From NCBI RefSeq assembly GCF_913063425.1, contig NZ_CAJXYK010000004.1:120370-184369 (forward strand): a stretch of 64,000 bases of DNA, given 5' to 3'. The position numbers were made by a program, and so were the translations under genes. A model generated the notes under the pieces. That model saw only the letters and a program-made list of their open reading frames with translations. It did no database searches and was not told the DNA's origin. Each line of letters starts with the position of its first letter. Position 1 is the stretch's first letter. Shown here in pieces: positions 35,716 through 44,063 of the stretch. The stretch comes from an uncultured Thiohalocapsa sp. GTDB lineage: Bacteria > Pseudomonadota > Gammaproteobacteria > Chromatiales > Chromatiaceae.

Positions 35716-37806
35716 GTGCCCACCGGCGTGACACCGGAGCTGATCGGCTTCCTCGGCTATGCGGCCGATGCCGTGGCCATGGCCGTGCTTGCACTGCTGC
35801 TGGTCACCAGCTGGCGTGGTCGCCTGCAGGGCGGGCTGTTGCTGCTGGCGGTGCTGGCGAGTGTCGTCTGGGCCGTGCTGCTCGCGCTGCAGGCGCAGTG
35901 GCAGGTGGTGCCGGTACAGGCGACCTGGGCCGCGGAGGCCGCCCGCATGGTGGCCTGGTGCCTGTTCCTGCTGCGGGTGCTGAGCCAGCTGCGTGAGGGG
36001 CTCGCGGAGCGCCTGCGGCTGTTTCGCTGGGCCATGCTCGTGGGCGGCGGCCTGCTGCTGCTGCCGTTCGAGGATTTGCTGCCCGGCGCGGGCGGGTGGC
36101 TGGCGAATGTGCGGCTCATCGGCCAATTGCTGCTGACCGTCGGTGGGCTGTTCCTCGTCGAGCAGCTCTACCGCAACACGCCCTGGCAGCACCGCTGGGG
36201 TATCAAGTTCCTGTGCTTCGGGCTCGGTGCCGTCTTCGTTTACGACTTCTATTTCTTCGCCGACGCGCTGCTGTTCGGCCGCCTGGATAGGGGCGTCTGG
36301 CTCGCCCGCGGCGGCGTCAATGCGGTGATCATGCCCCTGCTGGCGGTTTCGGTGGCACGCAACCCGCAGTGGTCCTTCGATCTTGCCGTCTCCCGCAGCG
36401 TCGTCATCCACTCCACGACGCTCATGGCGGCGGGCATCTATCTGCTGTTCATGGCCCTGGCCGGCTACTACATCCGGGCCTACGGCGGGGAGTGGAGCCT
36501 TGTCTTCCAGCCCCTGTTCTTCTTCGGTGCGGCGCTCCTGCTCCTGGTGCTGCTGTTCTCCGGGCAGCTGCGCTCGCGGCTCAAGCTGTTCGTGAGCCGG
36601 CACTTCTACAGTTATCGCTACGATTACCGTGAGGAATGGCTCAGACTCATCCGGGTGCTGTCCGGCAAGGTGTTGCAGGCGACCCTGCCGGAACGCATCA
36701 TCTTCGCCCTCGCCGAGCTGGTGGACAGCCCGGGCGGCGCCATCTGGGTGCGGGACGCGGACGGCAACTGCGCCTTCCGGCGCTGCTGGAACCTGCCGCC
36801 GTCTGAGCTGGACACGCGCTGGCAGCCGACTCGGCTGTGCGCGGCCCTGGAGCCCGGCGGGCCGGTGGTGGATCTCGCCGGGCCTGCGGTCGGTGTGGAG
36901 GTTGCTGCGGCGCTGCCGACCTGGCTGCGCGCCAACGAGCGGCTCTGGCTGCTGGTGCCGCTGATGCACGAGACCAACGTCCTCGGGTTCGTGCTGCTCG
37001 CCCGTCCGCGCGCGCCCCAGGAGCTTGGCTGGGAGAATGTGCAGCTGCTGCAGACCGCGGCGCGTCAGGCGGCGAGCTATCTGGCACTGGAGGAAGCGGC
37101 CGCCGCGCTCGCCGAGGCCCAGCAGTTCGAGGGCTTCAACCGCTTGTCCGCCTTCGTCGTGCACGACCTGAAGAATCTGGTTGCACAACTGTCATTGGTC
37201 AGTCGCAATGCGGAGCGTTACCGTGATAAGCCGGAGTTCGTGGACGACGCGCTGCAGACGGTGAGCGACTCCGTCGAGCGCATGAACCGACTGCTCCTGC
37301 AGTTGCGGACGGCGGTGCCCACGGGTGCGCAGCAGCACGTTGCACTTCGACCACTGCTGGAGCGGGCCGTCAAGGCGCGGGCCGTGCAGGCGCCCGCACC
37401 ACAGCTGCGGGTTGCCGATGCTGCGGCACCCGAGGTCTGCGCGGACGCCGAGCGCCTGGAGGCCGTGCTGCGCAATGTCATGCAGAACGCCCAGGATGCC
37501 ACCGACAAGCACGGGCAGGTGCAGGTGACCCTGCGTATGGCGGACGGCATGGCGGTGGTCGACATCGAAGACGACGGTTGCGGCATGGACGAGGAGTTCA
37601 TCCGCGAGCGGCTGTTTCGGCCCTTCGATTCGACCAAAGGCCTCGCCGGCATGGGCATCGGCGCGTATGAATGTAAGGCCCTCGTCGCCCTGGCCGGCGG
37701 GCGCGTGGACGTGGACAGTGAGCCGGGGCGCGGCACCTGCTTCTCCATCCGCCTGCCGTTGGCGGGTGCAGCGCAGGCGCAGACGCCCGTGGTCGCAGTG
37801 GTATGA
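35716..37806 (+). CDS. prsK: XrtA/PEP-CTERM system histidine kinase PrsK
   Basis: 696 residues with a GTG start. Residues ~1-290 hold about eight membrane helices, followed by 'FVSRHFYSYRYDYREEWLRLIRVLSG', a conserved PrsK junction. A GAF-like domain spans about 320-460. The dimerisation/phosphoacceptor helix has 'FNRLSAFVVHDLKNLVAQLSLVSRNAERY', and the ATPase domain has 'NVMQNAQDATDKHG', 'VDIEDDGCGMDEEFI' and 'GMGIGAYECKALV'. It overlaps prsR by four bases (ATGA), the usual arrangement for a cognate pair. It likely senses an envelope signal and phosphorylates PrsR to control exopolysaccharide and PEP-CTERM genes. Confidence 0.95.
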   Translation: MPTGVTPELIGFLGYAADAVAMAVLALLLVTSWRGRLQGGLLLLAVLASVVWAVLLALQAQWQVVPVQATWAAEAARMVAWCLFLLRVLSQLREGLAERLRLFRWAMLVGGGLLLLPFEDLLPGAGGWLANVRLIGQLLLTVGGLFLVEQLYRNTPWQHRWGIKFLCFGLGAVFVYDFYFFADALLFGRLDRGVWLARGGVNAVIMPLLAVSVARNPQWSFDLAVSRSVVIHSTTLMAAGIYLLFMALAGYYIRAYGGEWSLVFQPLFFFGAALLLLVLLFSGQLRSRLKLFVSRHFYSYRYDYREEWLRLIRVLSGKVLQATLPERIIFALAELVDSPGGAIWVRDADGNCAFRRCWNLPPSELDTRWQPTRLCAALEPGGPVVDLAGPAVGVEVAAALPTWLRANERLWLLVPLMHETNVLGFVLLARPRAPQELGWENVQLLQTAARQAASYLALEEAAAALAEAQQFEGFNRLSAFVVHDLKNLVAQLSLVSRNAERYRDKPEFVDDALQTVSDSVERMNRLLLQLRTAVPTGAQQHVALRPLLERAVKARAVQAPAPQLRVADAAAPEVCADAERLEAVLRNVMQNAQDATDKHGQVQVTLRMADGMAVVDIEDDGCGMDEEFIRERLFRPFDSTKGLAGMGIGAYECKALVALAGGRVDVDSEPGRGTCFSIRLPLAGAAQAQTPVVAVV

Positions 37807-39167
37807 CTTCAGTGCAAGAAGACAACATCAGACTTCTCATCGTCGAGGATGATCCGGGCCTGCAGCGGCAGCTGCGCTGGAGCTTCGAGGGCTGCGATGT
37901 CGCCCTCGCCTCCGACGCCGAAACTGCACTCAAGGCGCTCGAGCAGGCCGCGCCCACGGTGGTGACCCTGGACCTCGGGCTGCCGCCGGACCCGGGCGGC
38001 ACCAGCGAGGGCTTTCGCCTGCTGGACGAGATCCTGACCCGGGCGCCGGACACCAAAATCATCGTCGTCACAGGCCACAACGACCGCGACAACGCCGTGC
38101 GCGCGGTGGGCCGCGGCGCCTATGACTTCTTCGAGAAGCCCATCGACCCCGATCTGCTCTCGCTGACCGTGCAGCGTGCCGCGAAGCTTGCGCGCCTGGA
38201 AGGCGAATACCGCAGGCTCGCCACCGCCGTGCCCGAGTCGCCCTTCGGTGAGCTCATCGCCGTGAGCCCGCAGATGCTGGAGGTGTGTCGCAGCATCGAG
38301 AAGCTCGCGCCGACGGACGTGACCACGCTCATCCTTGGCGAGAGCGGCACCGGCAAGGAGGTGCTGGTGCGCATCCTGCACTCGCTGAGCAGCCGCAGCA
38401 GCCGTCGGTTGGTGGCCATCAACTGCGCCGCGATTCCGGACGCCCTGCTGGAGAGCGAGCTGTTCGGCTACGAGAAGGGCGCCTTCACCGGCGCGGTCAA
38501 GACCACCCGCGGCAAGATCGAGACCGCGGACCGCGGCATCCTGTTCCTGGACGAGATCGGCGACCTGCCCATGTCGTTGCAGGCCAAGCTGCTGCGCTTC
38601 CTGCAGGAGCGGGTCATCGAGCGCATCGGTGGTCGCCAGGAGATCCCGGTGGACGTGCGGGTCATCTGTGCGACGCATCAGGAGCTGCCGAAGCTCATCG
38701 AGGAAGGGCGATTCCGCGAGGATCTTTACTACCGCATCAACGAGGCCACCATCAACGTACCGCCGCTGCGGGAGCGCCAGGATGACGCCGTGGTGCTCGC
38801 CCGGGCCTTTCTTACGCGGTTCGCGGCACGGCATCGCAAGCCGGTGAAAACCTTCACCCGGCAGGCGCTGTCGGTGATCGAGTCCTACAACTGGCCGGGC
38901 AACGTCCGCGAGCTGGAAAACCGCGTCAAGCGCGCTGTGGTGATGGCCGATGGCCGGGAAGTCACCGCCGATGACCTGGAGCTTGCGGACGTGGAGGTGC
39001 GCGAGACGCCCTTCGACCTGCGCGCGGTGCGCGAGCTTGCCGAGATGCAGGCCATCAACCGGGCCGTCCACCACGCCGACCGCAATCTGTCCCGGGCTGC
39101 GGAGCTGCTCGGCATCACCCGGCCGACGCTCTACAACCTGATGAAGAAATACAAGATTCCGAATTGA
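37803..39167 (+). CDS. prsR: PEP-CTERM-box response regulator PrsR (sigma-54 activator)
   Basis: 454 residues, NtrC-like. The receiver domain has 'IVEDDPGL', phospho-acceptor Asp57 in 'TLDLGLPPD', and 'KPID'. The AAA+ domain has Walker A 'GESGTGKE', the sigma-54 contact loop 'GAFTGA', and Walker B 'GILFLDEIGDLP'. The C-terminal Fis-type helix-turn-helix is 'NLSRAAELLGITRPTLYNLMKKYKI'. All signature residues are intact. PrsR activates sigma-54 promoters of exopolysaccharide and PEP-CTERM protein genes; targets in this genome likely include prsT and cluster genes elsewhere. Start codon overlaps the prsK stop. Confidence 0.96.
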   Translation: MTSVQEDNIRLLIVEDDPGLQRQLRWSFEGCDVALASDAETALKALEQAAPTVVTLDLGLPPDPGGTSEGFRLLDEILTRAPDTKIIVVTGHNDRDNAVRAVGRGAYDFFEKPIDPDLLSLTVQRAAKLARLEGEYRRLATAVPESPFGELIAVSPQMLEVCRSIEKLAPTDVTTLILGESGTGKEVLVRILHSLSSRSSRRLVAINCAAIPDALLESELFGYEKGAFTGAVKTTRGKIETADRGILFLDEIGDLPMSLQAKLLRFLQERVIERIGGRQEIPVDVRVICATHQELPKLIEEGRFREDLYYRINEATINVPPLRERQDDAVVLARAFLTRFAARHRKPVKTFTRQALSVIESYNWPGNVRELENRVKRAVVMADGREVTADDLELADVEVRETPFDLRAVRELAEMQAINRAVHHADRNLSRAAELLGITRPTLYNLMKKYKIPN

Positions 39168-39242
39168 CAAGTGGCGTCGGTGGCGGCCGAATGCGCCGCG
39201 TTTCGTCATCCCGCATCCGTAAACCATCCACCGGAGGTCGTC

Positions 39243-42026
39243 ATGACCAAACGCCCATGTCTCGCGCTGCGCCGTGCATTTCGTCTGCCGATACTGCTGT
39301 GTGCCCTCGCGGCTCCGCCGCTGTGGGCCGACGATGCCCAGCTCGGCAAGGCGCAGGCGTTTTTCGATGAGGGTAACTACAGCGCCGCCGAGATCGAGCT
39401 CAAGAACCTGCTCCAGGCGGACCCCAACCAGGTCGAGGCCCGCGTCCTGCTCGGTCAGGTCTATCTGCGCGGCGGCAATGGTGCCGCGGCCGAAAAGGAG
39501 CTGCGCCGCGCGCTCGACATCGGCGCGGACCTGGCGGCGCTGCGCTTCGACCTGATCGAGGCGAAGCTGCAGCAGCAGCGCTTCGCCGAGGTGCTGGAGT
39601 CCCTCGACGTGGACGCGCTGCCGGCGGATGCCCGCGCTCGGGCGCTGGCGTTGCGGGGGCGTGCGCACCTCGGGCTCGAGGAGATCGATGCGGCCAAGCA
39701 GGCCTTCGCGGACGCGGTGGCGCTGGACCCGGGCGACCGCGAGGCGGGCGCGGGCCTGGTGCAGCTGGCCCTGCTCGACGGCGACATCGACACCGCCGAC
39801 GCCACCTCCGCCCGCCTGCTGGAGCAGTACCCGAGCGAGCCGGACGTCATGCTGCTGCGCGCCGAGGTGGAGCGCCGCGCCGAGCGGCCCGAGGCCGCCG
39901 TCGCGTTGTTCGGCGAGGTGCTGGCGCTGGAGCCCGAGAACCTGCGCGCGCTGCTGGGCCGCGCCACCACCCAGGTCAGCCTGCAGCGCTTCGAGGAGGC
40001 CCGGGCAGACCTGGAGCGCGTGGACGCCATCCAGCCGAATATCGTCGTCGCGAGCTACCTGCGCGGCGTCATGGCCTTCTACGAGCGGGACTGGGCTCAG
40101 GCCGGCGAGCATCTGCAGCTGGTGCTGAGCGCCCAGCCCGCGCACGTGCAGAGCCAGTTGCTGATGGGCATCGTGAGCTACGCCCGCAATGACCTGCAGC
40201 TCGCAGAGGAGTATCTGTCCCGCATCAATGCGGCGATGCCGGGCAATCTTCAGGCGGCGAAGGTGCTGGCTGCCACCCGCCTCAAGCTGCGTGAGCCGGA
40301 TCGCGCCGCGGAGGTGCTGGAGCCCATCGCCGGCGACAGCGACCCGCAGGTCATGGCACTGCTGGGCAGTGCCTACATGCTGGCGGGCGATCAGGAGCAG
40401 GGTCAGGCGTGGCTGAGCCGGGCCGTCGAGACGGCGCCCGACGTGGCCGCGCTGCGCACGCAGCTGGCACTGACGCTCATCGCCGGCGGCGACATGGGCG
40501 GCGCCATCGATGAGCTGGAAAGCGCCGTGGATCTCGGACAGGAGGTGCTGCAGGCGGATGTGCTGCTGGTGCTCGCCAAGCTCAAGGAGCAGCGCTATGA
40601 CGACGCCATTGCCGCCAGCGAGGCGCTCGAAGCGCGCCGCCCGGAGAGTCCGGTGGCGTTCAATCTCACTGGCCTCGCGCTGCTCGCCCAGGGCAAGCTG
40701 GACGCCGCCCGCGGCAGGTTCGAGAAGGCGCTGGAGCTGGATCCCGAGTTCTCGACGGCACTGATCAATCTGGCCCGGGTCGAGGTGGCAAGCGAAGACC
40801 TGGATGCCGCCGAAGGCCAGTACCGCCGTGCCCTGGAAGGCGACCCCAAGAACCTCGCCGCACTGCTGGGCATGGCCGCCATCGCCGAGCTGCGCGGCGA
40901 CGACGCCGGTATCCTGGAGTGGCTCAACAAGGCCCAGGACGCCAACCCCACGGCCGCCCAGCCGGGGCTGCTGATGAGCCGTTACTACATCGACCGGCAG
41001 GAGTATCTGAAGGCGCTCACGGCCGCCAGCGACCTCGCCGCGCGCTTCCCGGACAATGCGGACGCGCTGGAGATGCTGGGCCGTGCGCAGACCCTGGCGG
41101 ACGAGCCGGCGAGCGCCATCCGCACCTTCGATCAGATCCTGGAGCAGCGCCCCGATGACCCGCGCATTCACTATCTCAAGGGCGGTGCCGAGTGGAAGAG
41201 CGAGGCCCTGGATGCCGCCCGCGGCTCCTTCGAGCGGGCGGTGGCGCTGAAGCCCGACTTTGTGGACGCCCGCGTGGCGCTGGCCTCGGTGCTGGTGGCG
41301 GCCGAAGACTACGCCGCCGCCGAGACCGTGGCCCGGGAGCTGCAGCGGGACTATCCCGACCAGGCCCTGGGCTACCGTATCGAGGGCACGGTGCAGACGG
41401 CCGCGCGCAAGCACGGTGCCGCCATCGAGCCGCTGCGCAAGGCGCTGGATCTGGCACCGTCCGCCGCGCTGGCGCGCCAGCTCGCCGAGGCCTATACCCG
41501 CGCTCAGCGCACCGACGAGGCCATTGCGCTGCTGGAGGACTGGGCCCGGCAGCAGCCGCAGGACCTGGGCAGCCAGGCCATGCTGGCGATGCTCATGCAC
41601 GGGGAGGGCATGGAAGACCGGGCGCTGCCCATCTACGAGCGGCTCTATGCTGCGGGGCAGAACAATATTCTGATCCTCAACAACCTCGCCTGGATCCTGC
41701 ACGAGCGCGGCGACCAGCGCGCGCTGGAGATCGCGGGCAAGGCCTATGAGCTGGACCCGAACCGCCCGGAGGTGGCCGACACCTACGGCTGGATCCTGTT
41801 CAACACGGGTGAGCGCGACAAGGGCCTGAGCATCCTGCAGCAGGCGCACCTGGCCTATCCGACGCAGACGGAGATCGCCTATCACACCGCCGTCGCCCTG
41901 AGCGATGTGGGCCGCGGCAGCGAGGCCCTGCCCATCCTGCGTCGGCTGCTGCGCGAGCACCCCAACTCCGATCAGGCGGACGACGCCCAGGCGCTGCTGG
42001 ACAAGCTGGGCGGCGGGGCCGGCTGA
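39243..42026 (+). CDS. prsT: XrtA/PEP-CTERM system TPR-repeat protein PrsT
   Basis: 927 residues starting at MTKRPCLALRRAFRLP, with CCGGAGGTC upstream; the tracked ORF adds 24 codons. An N-terminal signal peptide ends around 'ALAAPPLWADDA'. The remainder is almost entirely tetratricopeptide repeats, e.g. 'KAQAFFDEGNYSAAEIELKNLLQADPNQVEARVLLGQVYLRGG' and 'YELDPNRPEVADTYGWILFNTGERDKGLSILQQA'. It is probably periplasmic or outer-membrane-associated and scaffolds polysaccharide export. PrsT normally lies next to PrsK/PrsR and the exosortase-linked genes; here it ends the plus-strand run, and convergent FGGY kinase follows beyond a hairpin. Confidence 0.94.
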   Translation: MTKRPCLALRRAFRLPILLCALAAPPLWADDAQLGKAQAFFDEGNYSAAEIELKNLLQADPNQVEARVLLGQVYLRGGNGAAAEKELRRALDIGADLAALRFDLIEAKLQQQRFAEVLESLDVDALPADARARALALRGRAHLGLEEIDAAKQAFADAVALDPGDREAGAGLVQLALLDGDIDTADATSARLLEQYPSEPDVMLLRAEVERRAERPEAAVALFGEVLALEPENLRALLGRATTQVSLQRFEEARADLERVDAIQPNIVVASYLRGVMAFYERDWAQAGEHLQLVLSAQPAHVQSQLLMGIVSYARNDLQLAEEYLSRINAAMPGNLQAAKVLAATRLKLREPDRAAEVLEPIAGDSDPQVMALLGSAYMLAGDQEQGQAWLSRAVETAPDVAALRTQLALTLIAGGDMGGAIDELESAVDLGQEVLQADVLLVLAKLKEQRYDDAIAASEALEARRPESPVAFNLTGLALLAQGKLDAARGRFEKALELDPEFSTALINLARVEVASEDLDAAEGQYRRALEGDPKNLAALLGMAAIAELRGDDAGILEWLNKAQDANPTAAQPGLLMSRYYIDRQEYLKALTAASDLAARFPDNADALEMLGRAQTLADEPASAIRTFDQILEQRPDDPRIHYLKGGAEWKSEALDAARGSFERAVALKPDFVDARVALASVLVAAEDYAAAETVARELQRDYPDQALGYRIEGTVQTAARKHGAAIEPLRKALDLAPSAALARQLAEAYTRAQRTDEAIALLEDWARQQPQDLGSQAMLAMLMHGEGMEDRALPIYERLYAAGQNNILILNNLAWILHERGDQRALEIAGKAYELDPNRPEVADTYGWILFNTGERDKGLSILQQAHLAYPTQTEIAYHTAVALSDVGRGSEALPILRRLLREHPNSDQADDAQALLDKLGGGAG

Positions 42027-42027
42027 G

Positions 42028-42063
42028 GCGCCGGCCGGACCAGCGGTGCGCGGCGGCCGGCGC
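42028..42063. terminator. Hairpin between convergent prsT and FGGY kinase genes
   Basis: GCGCCGGCCG and CGGCCGGCGC form a perfect 10-bp stem around a 16-base loop, starting two bases after the prsT stop. The position between convergent genes suggests a shared terminator. Confidence 0.5.
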
Positions 42064-42090
42064 GGCTCCGGGCAGCGCGCCGCCGCCGGA

Positions 42091-43401
42091 CTACTCGCCG
42101 GCCGCCGCCGCCAGTGCGAGCCGGGCCACACCCGCCGCGGCTTCCTGCTCCGCGGCGGTTACCACCTCGATGCCGAGGAGCCGCCGCCGCATGGCGGTCC
42201 AGACGAAGTTGGCGGCGCCGCCGCCGATGCTGAGCACCCGCCGCGGCGCGGGCGCGCCGAGCCGGGTGAGCAGCCGGTAGCCGTCGCGCTCGATGCGGGC
42301 GATGCCCTCCAGCAGGCCGTGCAGGAAGCGGGCGTCATCGTCCGGACGCGGTGTGAGCCTTGGCGCCATGTGCGGGTCCTGCACCGGGAAGCGCTCACCC
42401 GGCCCCGGCAGCGGATAGTAGTCGAGTCCGCTGTCACGGCCCGGGTCGATGCGGGTGCTGAGCCGCGCCAGCGCCGCGTCGTCGAAGTGGGCGCGCAGCG
42501 CCGCACCACCGCTGTTGGACGCCCCGCCCACCAGCCAGCCGTCCCGCAGGCGGTGGCTGTAGACGCCGTATGCCGGCGCGGTCACCGGCCGCTCGGCGAG
42601 GATCTTCAGCACCAGCGTACTGCCGAGGCTGGTCACCGCATCGCCCACCGCGTCGGCGCCGGTGGCGAGTACGGCGGCGGTGCTGTCGGTGGTGCCTGCG
42701 CAGAGACGGGTGTCCGTGGGCAGCCCCGTCTCGGCGGCGGCCGCGGCTGCAATCCTGCCCAGCACCGTGCCCGGGGCGTGCACCCGCGGTAAGGTCCCGA
42801 CCGGCAGCAGCGCCGAGAGCCAATCCGGCCAACGCTCGGCCACCGGGTCGAAGCCGAGCTTCAGCGCGTTGTTCCAGTCACTGTCGCCGAAGCGCCCGAG
42901 CAGCCGCCCCAGCAGCCAGTCCGCCTGATGCAGGATGCGTACAGCGCCCCCGTCGGCGCCCTGGCCGGCGCTCGGATCGGTATGCGTCGCGCCCAGCAGG
43001 TGCAAGGCCTTGGCCAGGCTGGCCCCTGCGCCGAGGGCCGGTGCATCGGGCGGTGCCACTGCGGCCACCGTTGCCGCGGCCTGGACCGCGCTGCGGTCGT
43101 TGTACATGAGCGCAGGGCCCAGTGGACGCCCGCCGCCGTCGGCGATGAGCACGCTGGCGGAGGTGGCGTCCAGGCACAGCGCTGTGCGGCGGCCATCCAG
43201 GTCCAGCGCCCGGGTGAGGCGCCGCAGCACCGCCACCAGGGCCGCCCACCAAAGCTCAGGCGCCTGCCGCACGCCGCCGGCGGCGCTGTGCTGCGGTGGC
43301 GGCAGCGGCTCGGTGGCTGTCCCCAGACGGTTGCCGGCGGCGTCCAACGCCAGCGCGCGCACGCCGCTGGTGCCCACATCCACGCCGATGCCGACGCCCA
43401 T
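42091..43401 (-). CDS. FGGY-family pentulose kinase (SePSK/D-ribulose kinase-like)
   Basis: 436 residues starting at MGVGIGVDVGTSGVRAL; an in-frame ATG 13 codons earlier, close behind queF, is an alternative. The N-terminal ATPase motif 'VDVGTSGVRALALD' and 'PALMYNDRS' resemble the cyanobacterial/plant branch shown to phosphorylate D-ribulose rather than the classical xylulokinases. 'CAGTTDSTAAVLATGADAVGDAVTSLGSTLVLK', 'GGASNSGGAALRAHF' and 'LSIGGGAANFVWTAMRRRLLGIEV' complete the fold. It would make ribulose- or xylulose-5-phosphate in the cytoplasm. The gene follows queF by 53 bases and may be co-transcribed, though no metabolic link is obvious. Confidence 0.85.
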   Translation of the reverse strand: MGVGIGVDVGTSGVRALALDAAGNRLGTATEPLPPPQHSAAGGVRQAPELWWAALVAVLRRLTRALDLDGRRTALCLDATSASVLIADGGGRPLGPALMYNDRSAVQAAATVAAVAPPDAPALGAGASLAKALHLLGATHTDPSAGQGADGGAVRILHQADWLLGRLLGRFGDSDWNNALKLGFDPVAERWPDWLSALLPVGTLPRVHAPGTVLGRIAAAAAAETGLPTDTRLCAGTTDSTAAVLATGADAVGDAVTSLGSTLVLKILAERPVTAPAYGVYSHRLRDGWLVGGASNSGGAALRAHFDDAALARLSTRIDPGRDSGLDYYPLPGPGERFPVQDPHMAPRLTPRPDDDARFLHGLLEGIARIERDGYRLLTRLGAPAPRRVLSIGGGAANFVWTAMRRRLLGIEVVTAAEQEAAAGVARLALAAAAGE

Positions 43402-43454
43402 TCCGTTGCGGGGCTCGCCGCCGGCGGGGCCGATGCCCATGGCCCAGGCGGCGC

Positions 43455-43844
43455 TCACGGCAGCTGTACGGGCGCCGCCGCCTGCCACCCCGGTGCACGG
43501 TGCTCCGCCACCACTTTGGTGTAGATGCCGCCGCGGACATTGAAGTCCGCCGTCAGGCGCATGAAGCGCGGCTGGGTCGCCGCCACCAGGTCGCCCAGGA
43601 TGCGGTTGGTCATGGCCTCGTGGAAGCCGCCCTCGTCGCGGAAGGACCAGACGTAGAGCTTCAGGCTCTTCAGCTCCACGCACTTGGCTTCGGGAATGTA
43701 CTCGATGGTGAGCTCTGCGAAGTCTGGCTGGCCGGTCTTGGGGCACAGACAGGTGAACTCCGGGACGCGGATGCGGATGACATAGTCGCGGCCGGGCTCG
43801 GGGTTGTCGAAGGTTTCGAGGGTTTTGGTGGGTTGGGACGGCAT
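43455..43844 (-). CDS. queF: 7-cyano-7-deazaguanine reductase (type I, short form)
   Basis: 129 residues from [25 protein letters not shown]; the tracked start adds 12 unlikely residues. The catalytic cysteine is in '[23 protein letters not shown]' and the substrate-binding '[22 protein letters not shown]' motif is intact. This is the short single-domain form (like B. subtilis) rather than the long two-domain E. coli form. It reduces preQ0 to preQ1 with NADPH for queuosine in tRNA. No other queuosine genes are in the window. Confidence 0.95.
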   Translation of the reverse strand: MPSQPTKTLETFDNPEPGRDYVIRIRVPEFTCLCPKTGQPDFAELTIEYIPEAKCVELKSLKLYVWSFRDEGGFHEAMTNRILGDLVAATQPRFMRLTADFNVRGGIYTKVVAEHRAPGWQAAAPVQLP

Positions 43845-43893
43845 CGGCGGTCGAGCTCTGGCGGTGGCGGAGATCTGCAAAGAGGTTCTTGAA

Positions 43894-43982
43894 GAGGTGC
43901 GGAGTCCGGAGTACGAAATACGGGCAGGGACTCGCCGGCCCCGGCCGCCTCCATACTCCGTACGCCTTCACTTCGTACTCCG
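43894..43982. repeat. GTAC-rich imperfect inverted repeat, copy 2
   Basis: The left arm GGAGTCCGGAGTACGAAATA and the right arm CCATACTCCGTACGCCTTC, followed by CACTTCGTACTCC, repeat the arm sequences of the copy at 17388. The two arms are separated by about 30 mostly C/G bases. It lies between the divergent queF and smc genes. Confidence 0.8.
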
Positions 43983-44063
43983 ACAAACCCCGCAGTCTAC
44001 CAGCGCCGCGGCATCGGTCGGCGGACGCTTGTGGGGGCCACCCCCGTTCAGTATCTTTCCGCG

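Noticed and set aside
37809-42131. 1440-aa minus-strand ORF across prsR and prsT
   Set aside because: It is antisense to two well-supported genes and arises from high GC at third positions; its translation has no domain logic.
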